Shown here piece after piece: positions 45,831 to 57,209 of a DNA stretch of 64,000 nucleotides. The stretch is from the NCBI GenBank assembly GCA_021018995.1, contig CM037588.1:84665765-84729764 (forward strand). The letters are read 5' to 3'. The notes beneath the pieces are model-generated. The model was not told the origin of the DNA. It ran no database searches and saw nothing but the letters and a program-made list of their open reading frames with translations. Both the position numbers and the translations under genes were made by a program. How positions within the stretch are numbered: the first letter of the stretch is position 1; each line of letters opens with the position of its first letter. Origin of the DNA: Chloranthus sessilifolius. Taxonomy: Eukaryota > Streptophyta > Magnoliopsida > Chloranthales > Chloranthaceae.

Positions 45831-46676
45831 TGCCTCTTTATTTATAGGAAAAAGAGAGGTTAGGAGAGTGTTTAAAGGCTGAGTAGGTTTAGGAATTAGG
45901 TAATCTAGCCATCTAAGGTTTTCTAGGATTTTTGGAGCCTTGGAAAGTGTAAAAGCTAGCCCACTTAAGGGTTGCACATAGAATAGGAAAGGGTGCAACA
46001 GAACAGGTGAAACACACCAAGGGGATCAAGATGGTCAACAAGTCAAACCCCAATCTCAAAATTCGAGGCAAAAAACTAGGGTTACTATAGCTAAGACTTG
46101 CATAACTAATAGATAGCCAAGCTTAGGAATAGTAAAATAGTGTCAAATAGGGTTTTGGGAAGTTGACTACCCGAGGTGGGACCCAGTTGTGCTTGGTGCA
46201 ATTATTAGTTACGTCAGGCCATTTCTGGGGAGAAATGGCTTGGTGCAAGTATTACTTTTGCCAAAACCCTAGGGGGTCTCCACCTCAAAACCCTAATTTA
46301 TCTCAATCTTCGAAATGACATATCTCTCTGTATACAGCTCTGATTGGGGTGATTATTAGCTTGTTGGAAAGCTGGAGACTTCTACTTTTCAATGGTATAT
46401 GATTTAATCACAGTAGAAGATCTCAGCCAATCTCATTTTATGCCACTTCATCCATTTCTCGGGAAGGTTAAGTTTAGGTTCAGAATGGGTTCTAAAGCTC
46501 GAAATTGATTTCTAAAGTTTTGGGGAGGATTCTAAAGGATCAGTGTGATTCCTAAGGGTTTGGGAATGACTCCTAAGGTTTTGGGAAGGTTTCTAAGGGT
46601 TTGATACATGCCATTAGAAGCTCAAAAGTGTGCCTCTCTTGAAATGTGTTTCTATCGAGTTGTGGGCCAAATTTCG

Positions 46677-48480
46677 GTGTCTACCGATGCCCCTCTTTTG
46701 TATCTGAACGCTAATGATCGAATGCCAAAGACAAAATACTTTCGAAGAGGCCTAAGGCATTACTGACAGGTTCACTGTATTCAAAGCGAACCTTAAACAT
46801 CAGCTGAGTAACATGGGGAGAAAACCAAAGCCCTGTATGTCAGGAAAAACATCCGTTTCTCAAGGTCATCGGTCCCCAAGCACTTAGCGACATTACTAGG
46901 CGTAACAATGATGGAGCGAGTTGCGAAAGCCCAATAGCTAGGAAAAATATCCACTTTTCAAGATGATTTGAAGGTGCTTGATGTTCAAGATTTATTCTGA
47001 ATACAACAGCTTTGCGAGTAAGAGGGTGATCGACTCATACTTAAAGATAGGTGCAAAGCACATACGCAAAGGTTCACAGTTTGCATCCAACCCTATGAGG
47101 CATTGACTGCCCCATTTGACTGGTCGCGAATGCCCCTACACGAGGCAGAGTTTGAGGTCTTTGGGTGAACCCAACAATCCCGAAGTTGATATAGCACGAC
47201 TACCCGAGCGGAGTGAATAGATGTCGCAGTGCTTTTTGGGAGTACATGCCGCCCTTTTGTTATTATTGGGTGTAGAATTATTTGGTATTTTATGTGAATT
47301 TTTTTGAATTTTATGTATCATTTTATGTGAGTTTTTTTTTGGCATTTTTTGCTGTTATTTTATGTGTGATCGAGATTCTTTGATCATGCTCTTCGATCTC
47401 GATCCATTTATTCAAGCACAACTTCCTAGGCAAGTCAAATGAGAGTTGACAGGCCATTTGGGGGTGTGTGCACCTACAAAATAACAAACCAAGGAAAAGG
47501 CGGTCAAACTGGGAGTGTATAAACCACTCTATGCCAAAACAAGGCCAGGATTAGCTTGGCGTAACTATTTGTTGCAGCAGGCAAAATTGGGGCCAAAATA
47601 CACTTGGCGCATATAATACATGTACCAAGCAAAAATTGGGGGCATTTTTAACTACCTGAGCCTGAGCCATAAAGGGGTTTATTTCAAAAAATATTTCTAC
47701 CCCTCTTTCTAAACAAAAATGAGGCTCCTTTTAGGGTTCCCTTGCATTGATCCTTAACGTGCTTCATTGTCAGTGCTTGCTCGCGTTTAAAACCCATTTT
47801 ACTTGGTTTTTCTTGATTTTTCTTGCAATCTGATCATGATCTATGCTTTCTTAGATGATAACTGGTTTATTTTTCTTGTATGCATGAGTTTGATGTTATT
47901 GCATGAATGATGCCCTATATTTTTTTGTTGTTCTATAGATTTTATTTAGGACATAAATCTATTTTTTTATATTTTTTTTTGTTTTTGTTTTTGAAATTAA
48001 AGTAAAGGGATTTTTTTTGTTTTGTTTTTGTATAAGAGAAGGACTCTTTTTTTTTTTTTTTTTTTAATCTTTGCACATAAAGAAAGGATTTTTGTTTATT
48101 TTATTTTTGCCAAACAAAGTAAAGGGATTATTTTGGTTTTTGTTTTTACTTTTGCCAAACAAGGTAAAGGGATTTTTTTTGGTTTTTTTGTTTTTGTATA
48201 AGAGGACTCACTTTCTTCGTTTTTATTTTTGCACATAAAGAAAGGGTTTTTTTGTTTTTATAAATATAAAGGAAGGATTTTTTTTGTTCATTTTAAAAAC
48301 ATAAAGAAGAGATATTTTTTTGTTGATTTTATAAACATATAGAAGAGAGATTTTTTTTTGTTGATTTTATAAACATAAAGAAAAGATGGGCGTACTTACC
48401 TTCCTGTGGCCTGTAGCACAATGGTTCTTTATCATCGATTAGCTTTGATATGATTACTTGTATTTGCCCTAGAATGTCAA
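46677..48480. other. Tat-2 region between LTR and PMD gene
   Basis: It begins with the polypurine tract on the minus strand. Two LTR-type palindromes occur at 47556-47578 and 47604-47626. From 47930 to 48390 the plus strand is T-rich and internally repeated: a unit of about 40 bp with TTTTATAAACATAAAGAAGA recurs three times, after units with GCCAAACAAAGTAAAGGGAT. No coding region is supported before about 48490. Confidence 0.6.
47556..47626. promoter_or_regulatory. LTR-type palindromes upstream of the PMD gene
   Basis: Two decayed copies of the U3 palindrome (left arms TGGCGTAACTA and TGGCGCATATA) lie about 0.9 kb before the PMD reading frame. They match the family-specific motif of the solo LTR. 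Confidence 0.55.
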
Positions 48481-48489
48481 GAGGGGATG

Positions 48490-50700
48490 AATACATGCAG
48501 GAGGAGGAATAGGAAGAGGGGCCGGAAGTGACCTATGGTCCCAGGGGAGAGCAGTTCTTCGTGGTGGAGCGCCCTGCCGACTCTCATTATGAAATGCAGG
48601 GCGAGGCCGCCCATGCTGGTCTGTTACATCAATGGCATACCCACATCTCCAATTTCGGCATCGTGGGTAATGTAAAGGGAGAAATCCAGTGTGTTTCTTT
48701 TCTTGTGCAACCTTGCTATATTACCATGATAAGATGCCTCTTTTACCTTGGTGCAGACCTTGCCCCATAACGTGTTTCAAAGCTATTGGTTGGACTTCTC
48801 GCAATTCTATCTCTATCTCTCACCGATCGTGAGGTTTTTACTTAGACAGGCCAGCTTGGGCAAGTTCCTTTCACGCCCTGCTATGCAAGCTGACTCAGCT
48901 TACCTGAGGGCCCTCAATGAGCCCTCTTGTCCTGAGACCATGACCTTTCATATGGCCACTGTCGAGATGATGCTGACTCTCATGGACTGGGCCATGATTG
49001 CGGGGATTCAAGTAGGGGGTGCTCTGGTGGCCAACCTTGCAGTGCCTGCTCAGGATGAAATTATTCAATTGATAGGGGCCTGTCCCCCTTCCACGAGTCT
49101 ACATGGTTCCAAGGTCAAGATGTCCTGGCTATCTGATCTTTTTGAGCTGCATGAGTTGGTAGATCTGGGGTAGCCAGACGCGGACATTTTTATTGAGCTC
49201 GAGCATGCGGTTATGTTGGCTTGCATCTCACTCCTCCGGCTACTGGGCAAGACCCTCCTCTTTGGAAATGCCAAAGGCGGATAGGTCTCCTTAGCCTTGC
49301 TTAGCCTCATGGATAACTGAAATTACATGCATAGATATGATTGGGGCGGAGCCGGCTACTCCGCGTTGATGTCCAACCTAGTCCGAGTATCAATTGGTAA
49401 CTCAAACTCCATTGTTGGCTTTTGGCCTACTTTGGAGGTAACCTCTGACTCTTTTGTTTTCCTTAGTTTATTTGGATAATCATTCTCTACTTCTAACCTA
49501 TCTCTTATGCACTACTCAAGTCAGGTGTGGGGGTATTTGCATTTTCAGCCCGGCCATCCACTTCTTCAATCTGAGATATACACCTATCCGCTCCTGAGTA
49601 ATTGGAATACACACAGCCATAGGGATGTCGGCATGAAACACCTGGATATGGGCCTGAGGTCCCAATTCAACCTACTGATATCAGAGCAGGTAAAGCTATT
49701 TTTCCCCTTTTCATTTCTGGGCTTCTCCTTTATATTGTGTTTCATGTTTGACTGATAGAACACTCCTTGATTTGGGAAAATTATATATGACCCTTACATT
49801 GGTTCTTCTTATTGGGATTGAGCCGCTGTAGGTCCATCTCACCTCTTCATTGACCACCGCATCATCTTTTTCTATGGGTCCTGGGCCAAGGCCTATTACC
49901 TGGGGAAGTGAGTAGTTCATCAGTATTGGGACCATCCTGCCGTGCCCTTGGCTCCTCCTACAGATGTCATGGTGCCCTTGGGTACTATAGAGGAGCTCAC
50001 TGCCAGATTCCTTCAAAATGGGTTCCCTATTAATGCACTCTTAGTGCCCGGAGATTACCAAATGTGGTAAGAGCCATTACCTTATCAGTCCCTTCTCCCA
50101 TGCTTCGTTCCTGGCATAAAATTTTTAGCTTTTGGCTGCCCACGGTCTTAGGTAGTTCTCCCCTCTCTTTCAGATTGGTTCCCTATAGCTTTGGTTGACT
50201 TGAGATCTTGACTAATGGAAGCCCAATTTCTTTTCTCAATTTGAGAGGGAGGTGATTCTGACGATGACGATGGGGCGACGGTTGGTACTTCTGAGCCTAC
50301 GGGTGCTGGCCCTTCATCTGGAGCTAGCCCTTTAGGTCCCTCTGATACGGGTGCCTTGGGTAGTTCGAGGGGACCTTTAGGCACCTTGATGATGCCCTTC
50401 TCACAAAATTATGTGTTGCGGTTGATGAGCGAGCCTGTATGTCTGCTAAAGCGGAGCGGGCTCCCCCACCTGAGTTAGTCCTCGGGGTGAGCCTTCCTTC
50501 CTTTGCATGTTCGTTCTCTATATTATGATCCATGCAGCTGACCTCCTTTTTTGTTCCACTCCCTTGCAGGATTATGAGTTGGCTGTCCATCAGGCAGAGT
50601 ACTATAGCAATCTTGAGGGCCTTCAGAAGGAGGAGATAGTAAGGGTCTCATCGATTAATCAGGATGGCTGCTTCACTATATTTTTCTTTTGATTAATGTT
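48490..50700 (+). pseudogene. PMD-type (plant mobile domain) gene carried antisense by Tat-2
   Basis: Plus-strand blocks in order are LLHQWHTHISNFGIVG, FLSRPAMQADSAYLRALNEP, ETMTFHMATVEMMLTLMDWA, HRYDWGGAGYSALMSNLVRV, VWGYLHFQPGHPLL and FFYGSWAKAYYLG. These match the plant mobile domain (the MAIN-like, PP7-long-form type), found both in host genes and in Ty3/Gypsy and MULE elements. Blocks are separated by segments that begin GT and end AG like introns. A Ser/Pro/Asp-rich part and a short helix (DYELAVHQAEYYSNLEGLQK) close the gene. It runs opposite to the element's polyprotein. Broken. Role in the element unknown; PMD proteins of hosts act in silencing and development. Confidence 0.7.
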
Positions 50701-51272
50701 GATTGATGGACTCTGGAATGATCTTGTAGCATTCGCAGGAAAAAGAATCATGCTCCATACTTAGCTGACTTGCTTAGGCGTGGACCCGAGTGGGAGAGAC
50801 CTGGACATATCGGAGCTTGGTGTGCAGTCACAAAATGTCCAAGGGAGCCAGAAAGGATTAGGCTTAGCTCTTGGTTTTGAATTTTAGACATTCTGAGACA
50901 TATTTTTTTGGGGATTTTTGATCAAATTGTAACAAATAATATGGCACTTGTTCATTTGATTTGGATGATTTTCAGTTTTAAATATTAATGCTCTCTCCTT
51001 TATCGCCTGCTCTATTTCCCTTGTATTATATCTGATTGTCTACAAGAAGATTTGATGATTGCCTGTAAAATGGTCCTTGAGGCTGCATACCTTGGTGGGG
51101 ATTGTTCCTGCACAAATAAATGATTGAAATTAGGTGCATTTCAAAACCTTTTTTAGGTCTATGAATGTAGTTGAGGTATGTAATACAGGCAAGCTGGCTA
51201 AGGGGGGTCCGGCAAAGACAAAACTTCCCCCTCAAAACCCTCTATATTGCTGTAAAAGGGGTCAGATTGGTC

Positions 51273-51342
51273 TAGCGCAACTATTACTTGTGCTAGGCCA
51301 ATCCTAGGGAAAAGTGACTTGATGCATCTAATAGATACGCCA
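51273..51342. promoter_or_regulatory. LTR-type palindromes upstream of the DUF7745 gene
   Basis: Two copies, 51273-51295 (left arm TAGCGCAACTA) and 51320-51342 (left arm TGATGCATCTA), occur with a TTTATAG some 30 bp after them. The DUF7745 frame opens at 51509. This is the same order, palindrome then TATA-like then transcript, as in the LTR. Confidence 0.55.
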
Positions 51343-51508
51343 AGCCAAACCTGGGCGCAGTGGGCCCTTTATAGTTCGAGCACGCCCATTTTCTATCTCT
51401 TTTCAATTTGGCTTGGCTTTTTCAGCTTCTTTTTTCCTCATTGCTTTCCCAAGGGTGGGTCCATCATCATACATTGAATTTTATCCTTAAAAAAATCTTT
51501 GTACATCA

Positions 51509-52991
51509 ATGGACCCGCTTTCCAACCCTCCCTTACATAGAGGGTCCGGAACCAATTTGCTCCCCTCTTTTGGCTTGGGGTCCAATTTTTTCAAAAGTTG
51601 GCTTAGGAGCTTGAATGAGAATGATCTCGTTGATCTAGGGTGGCTTGGACTATCCCGTCTTTCATTCTTTCTTGTGTTTCCTCCACGGTGGTACCTACTT
51701 CACGCGGAGACCTCATTTTTGGATGTAAAGGCCCATGTATTCCATTTTGGGAAGCGGGAGCTATCTCCCACACTTGAAGAGTTGTCTAATTTTTCAGGCC
51801 TGAAGCTTCATAAAGGCCTTGCAAGAGTCATGCCGAAACTAGGCTACGCTAAGGCTGTCCACCTTACTCTGAGTTTGAAGAAGTATGAATATGAGAAAAG
51901 TCTCATTGGTGGGCCCACAAGGTGTTCGATAAAATTCATAGGAGAAATTTTTGGTGACGAAAGCCTTCGAAAATTGTCGGTTTGGAACATCTTCAACTTG
52001 AAGGCCTTTGCTCTCGGTCTCATCTCGGAAGTCCTTTTCTTCACCGATGGAGAGAGCTTCTCTCTGGCTCGCTGCGACGTTTTGAGTGAATTGGAGGAGA
52101 GCCGATCAGTGGTGAATGTGGTCTTAGCTGAGCTATATCGATGCCTCGATGCCTTCGCTTTGGGCAAGGTGGGGTGCCTCACGGGATGTCTGCTTCTGTT
52201 CCAGGTCTGGCTAGGAGAGCATCTTGCTATTTTGTGACCAGTGCCTCGCTTTTATATCGTTCGAGGTGAGGTGGTTCGATGCTTCTTGGGCAGGTGCCAC
52301 ATGATTTGGGAGATATATCAAAGTTGAAGCTTTGGCTGACAGATGCAGAGCTGGTATGGAGACTTCCCTAGTTAGATCAGACCTTCACAGTGGTTTGCTC
52401 TAGAGACCATGAGGGCATCACCCTCCTTGGATTGACTGGTAGTACCTTCTACTTCCCATTCCGGGTGCTGCGTCAGTTCGGCTGCTCTCAGCAGGTGCCT
52501 TGCGGGATGAAACCCCCTTTATGTGATTTGATCTTTTCTCGGGGGTCTTATGGGGACATGGATCAGATTGTTGCTCTTTGGGAGACGCATCAGTCGATGC
52601 TCATGTGTGATTTGGAGCAGGGAGATTCGAGCAGCCTACTGTTGATCATCTGGATCAGGCAGAGAGCGACGATGTGGGAGGGCCTTAGCCGAAGAAGTCG
52701 ACGCTTTGAGCCCGCATTGAGCTACTGACGGATGAGAAACACATTCTGCATAAACATTCAAAGGAACAAAAGGTTAGAGCAGAGACGGCAAAGACGGCAG
52801 AGGCCAGAGCTGATGCAACTGAGTGCGAGGTCCTCTGTCTGAAAGGAGCCTTGAATGATGCTCTTTGTGCTACCGACGCGTCCCGGAAGCAGTATAGGAG
52901 CCTTCATGGTCGTTGGATGACTGAGCGGGACGTACGAGAGGATGCCTTATGTGCAAAGATTTATGCCTTGAAGCACGAGCTGGGTCATTGA
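51509..52991 (+). pseudogene. DUF7745-type gene carried antisense by Tat-2
   Basis: The start at 51509 (MDPLSNPPLHRG) gives a long open N-terminal part with FLVFPPRWYLLHAETSFLDV, VFHFGKRELSPTLEELSNFS and a closing FQVWLGEHL. I recognise this wording as the DUF7745 family common in plant Tat-type elements. A middle part is decayed. The end (about 52710-52991) is a coiled coil rich in Ala, Glu, Lys and Arg (HSKEQKVRAETAKTAEARAD), ending in KHELGH. It is on the strand opposite to gag-pol of the Tat family. Broken a few times. Molecular function not known. Confidence 0.65.
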
Positions 52992-53459
52992 CTCCATCCT
53001 GCACATACTTTTTGCATGGATCAGACTCAGAGAAAGGGGCATACAAAACCCCTATTCAGATATACATTTTTTGGTATACATATTTTCTTTATTTTAATTT
53101 TTTTCTGCACTTTTGTAAAAAAGAAAGAAAGGAGCTAAACAGAAGCTAGACATCACACATATTATCTTTTGGGATGTGGTGTCAACCAGGTACAGACTTG
53201 TAATCAAAACAAAGGAAATCTATCTTTTTACAAGGATTTTATCTTCTCTATTTTATTTTTGCAAAATGATGGATTGGGGGTTTGTGCCGGCTATTCCTGT
53301 GGCACACACAGTATGGGTGTGAAAATGGGAAAGGAAACTGTATTATCTTTTGTAAAAGGGGCCTTTCCAGTCATCGAGCCAATCATCCCGAAGTGAGGCG
53401 TGCATAATGCTGGGAAGGAAAATTATTCACTCTTTTTGTGGTTTTTTCTTCTTTTTGGT
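52992..53459. other. Tat-2 spacer, no gene seen
   Basis: T-rich sequence with no supported coding region between the DUF7745 gene and the conserved Tat 3' block. Confidence 0.5.
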
Positions 53460-54074
53460 TTGATGCCTTAATTATCGGGGGGATGACGGGTCCTCGTTTG
53501 AGCATGGTCGAACCCCTCTCTCATGTGATTAGATTCAAGTGAGGTTAGCAATTTTTATCGAGGTCGAAACATCAATCCCTTTGGATCGAATCGATCATCT
53601 CTCCTTACCCTGAGTCATATGTTTGACGGTGTGGCCATTAAGACATTCTTGGTTGGGACCCTGATTTGAGCTAACATGAGCGGCCCCGTCTGGAGTCGGG
53701 AAATGATAGCATGGGTAGGGTAACCAAGGGATCATTCTTATTATCTTTCAGCCTTTTCGTCTTTTCAACATTCTTACTCACAATGCCCAAGGTGGGTTTT
53801 CGTCGTGCCCGTTGTTTCCCTCTTTTTACCCGTAACGCCCTCTCGGGTTTTCGCTACGTTCATGGGCTTCAATGTTACCGCGGCGCCCTTTCGGGTTCTC
53901 ACCTGGTCCGTACAAACTCGCACTTTTTACCCGTAGCGCCCTTTCGGGTTTTCACTACGTCCATCTTGCTCCAAGCTTGTAATTTATTTATTTATTTTTG
54001 TTTTTGTTTTTTTATTTTATTTTCAAAAGCCATGACATAGAAGCCGATTCTGTCATAGCTAGCCAGATGGGGTT
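53460..54074 (-). repeat. Tat-family 3' block with tandem hairpins, second copy
   Basis: Matches Tat-1 2820-3420. The hairpin unit (ACCCG ... CGGGT) is seen three times at about 53826-53960. The block breaks off at CCAGATGGGGTT; in Tat-1 it continues CCAATGTCG, which marks the insertion point of Athila-D. Confidence 0.75.
54070..54074. repeat. Putative target duplication GGGTT of Athila-D
   Basis: These are the five bases before TGTTAGTCACTG. The partner copy should lie right of the window, followed by CCAATG. Confidence 0.5.
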
Positions 54075-54689
54075 TGTTAGTCACTGCTTTTTACCACTTT
54101 TTATCCCTTAAACCTGGCTTTTACTAGAGCTTAGAGGGTATAATTATTACTTTTTAATGTTGTTTTATAGTTTAGGAATAAATATGCATTCATCCATGAA
54201 TAAGTGCTAAGAAGAGGAAATTAGAGTCAATCAAGAGCCTCTTGCAACCCCTTATTTGAGCAAAAGAAGATTTCAGCTGCACATTCAAGCAATCAACTGT
54301 AAAGAGGAAGCAAAGAGCCTAAATGCTGTATATGTTAGGCAGTGGAGCAGATCTAGACATGTCAAAGGCTTCTGCTATGGGCAAACTTGGGTAGAACAGT
54401 GCAGAAACTTACATTGGAGATGAGCACAAGTATCTTAGCTTTGCAAGCTTTTAAAACATTTAGATTTTCAATGACAGCTATGTACACAATTGATCAAACT
54501 CAACATAAGCTTCAGCTTTGCACATATTAATGCAACCATGTGGATACCCTTGAAGAGCAGCACACTAAGACAGCCTTGGGTACATCACTTTAATAGTGCC
54601 AACATCTCTAATTGCAACAGCATTATATTCAAATATTTGAAAATTGTAAACAAGGAAGAAGCAAACCTTTCGAGCTTTTTAACTGGTGC

Positions 54690-55880
54690 AAGAACATGAC
54701 TTCTCGAGGGGATTAATTTGGTGACTTTGAACCTCTCGAATGACTGAGATGCACCCAGCTGAAGCCTAAGATCCCCTCAATAGTTAGGGTGGAGCAGCTG
54801 AACCTCTCAGTTTAATGCCTACCTGTCAAGAAGACCAGCCTATCATCTTGTCAAAGTTGCACAACTTCTCGATTAGATTGCTGAATCCCAAGCCAACCTC
54901 GTGAGTTCCTAAAGCCCAGCTGTAGTGAACCTCTCGACATGTTAGCTGGTGAACTTCACATCCTCTTGAGCAGAACCCTCCATCCTACTAGCTGAAACTC
55001 CAACCTATCGAATGGAAGGAGTTGCTCTTCAGAACCTATCGAGCTTCAGCAGCTCCTTAGCCAACCTGTCAATTGATAAAAGCTATAGAATATGAAGCAA
55101 ACCTATCAAGGTTTCATCCTAACGAAGTGCACTTGGACTCCCCAGTTATCCTTTCATGAGGATTCTCAATGAATTCAGCAGCAACCTACCAAAATAGTCT
55201 TCAACCTGTCGAGCTCTTTAACTTGCAGCAATCAGCATCCTCTCAACTAGAACTCCTTCTCAACCTGTCGACAGCAACTCCAGCTATCCTCTCAAACACT
55301 CCACTTCATCCTCTCAGCCTTAAGCCCTCTATACAGCATCCTATCGACATGCAAGGCTTATCAAGCTCCCAACCTCTCGAATAGATGTGCACTCAACCTG
55401 TCGACTTGTGCATTTAGACCAACAGCCATCCTGTCGACCATTGGAAGTGTGAACTTGTAAAGTTGTGCTTCAAAACCTGTCTAGTATTGCTACATATAAA
55501 GCATCAACCTGTCGACATCTTCAAGCTGCACTTCAGCAACCTATCAATAGCTTTCCTTTAAAACCTCAATCCTCTCAAAGAGTGCAGCACTAAACCATCA
55601 GTACCTGTCGACATTTAGCATGTGTTTCAGCAACCTGTCGACTTGTTTAACTCCCAAGTACATCCTCTTGAGTTCTTCAGCCATACCACCAGAACCTCTC
55701 GAAATAGCAGTCTAATCCTATCGAATGCAGCCAGAAACTTCACGAAAGGTTACCTAGAGCTGCTGTCTCTTTGGCCTTCAACCCCCAACCTATCGAGAAG
55801 ATGTTCCATGCTCTCATTTTCATCTTCCCCACTTCACTACCGAAGCTGCAGATTTCAAGGACCATTAATCTTAACCTATT
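54690..55880 (+). repeat. U3 array of CCTGTCGAC / CCTCTCGA motifs
   Basis: About thirty irregularly spaced words of the type AACCTGTCGAC, CCTATCGA and CCTCTCGA are spread over 1.2 kb, mostly in one orientation. The core is related to the CCTATCGAA of Athila-B, but the LTRs are otherwise different here. Confidence 0.8.
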
Positions 55881-56739
55881 AAGCTACAATTTACCTATAC
55901 TTCTACAACTCATCCAACTTGCGCTCCATCAAGTCTAAAATGGGAGGGTTATTTTGGAAATAAATAGTTGCTAATAGTCTGATGATTTCAGCAACAAATA
56001 CCAATAGACGATAGGGGTAATTTTGGGAAATCCAAAGCCCAAGGAATTCGATACATGGGGAGAACTGATTTTCATCTCGAATTCTTGGCGGGAAGCAAAC
56101 TATTTCAGCTGGGTAGAACTAAGTTGAGCTCTCTTCTCTCTGATTGGCTGGAATGCTAAAACAGGGATTAGCATAAACTGAGTTAGGAATTCTCTCCTCT
56201 GATTGGCTGCAATCCAAAGCACTTGGATCACTACATTTGTATAATTAAGCATCCTTGCTGCTGTAATTTCTCAGTAAGGAAACCATAGAATAGCTTTAGT
56301 TATCCTTGACTCATTTAGGTTTAGTTTTACTTTTATTTTTTCCTTTTTCACTTCCCTCTTCTCTTCTTAATCCAGCCTGTTGGATTAGATCTAGATAGCA
56401 GTCCAGATCTGGTTTGTAATTGTAATTTGGCATGAAGATGTGTGGATTGATGCACAGACTACATATCTAAGAACAAGGTTATTGTAAGTTATTTGATTCA
56501 ATAAATTGTTTATTTTAATGTCCAATTAAATCTAAAGATCTTGTGGTTTCATTAGGTGTCCATATGATCCATGTATTTGGGAATAGCCCATTCAGTTTCT
56601 AGTAGATCTATTATTTACCATCTTATTTCCCTTGGTTTAATATCCCCGTGGATGCCTGAACTTGTAGCCTTGCATCCACAACATCTGTAGTGATTTTAAT
56701 ATTCTAATTAAAACCTTTGATTTGGAGGAAATCCCTAGG

Positions 56740-56882
56740 ATTATCTATGACCATTCAAGTAGACAGATCATCGCCTTAAGATCAATTCAAACTTCTGGTC
56801 TAGATTGGAATCTTCTACCTTAAACTTTTGATTTGGAGGTAATCCCTAGGATGATCTATGACCATTCAAGTGGACAGATCAT
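56740..56882 (+). promoter_or_regulatory. Two leader hairpins in Athila-D LTR
   Basis: Copy two (56851-56882) has perfect seven-base arms ATGATCT and AGATCAT around ATGACCATTCAAGTGGAC. Copy one (56740-56771) has ATTATCT and AGATCAT. Confidence 0.6.
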
Positions 56883-57209
56883 ACCTTTAGGATCAATTCA
56901 AGCCTTTGATTTAGAGTGGATTCTTCTACCTTGCACTTGAGCTTGTTCCCAAGTGTAGGACAACTGCAAATTCACACGCCTTAATCTATTTTACAAGGAA
57001 AACCAGTCCCTAGCTATCTATTTCCCCCTATTTTATATTTTATTTTACCATCCATCTTCCTCAATCTTTTTTATTTACTTTTATAATTCTATTTTGTATA
57101 TTAGATCTAGGTATTTTAGGATTGTTGTTTTCACCTTCTATTTTTACTTTGTTTTTAATTAGTTTTCAACACACAATAATCCGCACCTAATATATCACCT
57201 TCAAGTTTA

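Larger units (their letters stand above)
37464..46676 (-). repeat. Tat-2 3' LTR, split by Athila-C
   Basis: The two LTR parts are 37464-38178 and 45831-46676, together about 1.56 kb. They are reverse complementary to the solo LTR 361-2050: the left part matches the R-U5 side (GAGTCGCCACC, GGGTAGGGGCTTCGG) and the right part the U3 start (GGCCAAATTTCGGTGTCTAC). Two U3 palindromes remain at 46194-46216 and 46241-46263. Confidence 0.8.
37464..54074 (-). mobile_element. Tat-2: left part of a second Tat-type element, minus strand
   Basis: It comprises a 3' LTR (37464-46676, split by Athila-C), a polypurine tract (minus-strand CAAAAGAGGGGCAT at about 46678-46692), T-rich repeats, two extra genes on the opposite strand (PMD-type 48490-50700; DUF7745-type 51509-52991), and the 3' block with tandem hairpins that matches Tat-1. 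Athila-D interrupts it at 54075, so gag-pol is not visible here. Orientation follows from the LTR and from the Tat-1 match. Broken in several places. Confidence 0.75.
54075..57203 (+). repeat. Athila-D 5' LTR
   Basis: 3129 bp, TGTTAGTCACTG to TATCACCTTCA. It contains a very long U3 motif array (54690-55880) and two leader hairpins (56740-56771, 56851-56882). A TATA box is not clear; TGTATAATTAAG near 56250 is the best-placed candidate. Confidence 0.82.

Noticed and set aside
48490-50700. PMD gene as an ordinary host gene (MAIN-like)
   Set aside because: It lies inside a Tat element between its LTR and 3' block, is decayed, and PMD is well known from Ty3/Gypsy elements. A host origin far back is possible, but this copy is element-borne.
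51844-52182. Minus-strand 112-residue frame over the DUF7745 gene
   Set aside because: It is a shadow of the plus-strand frame, which carries the recognisable DUF7745 wording.
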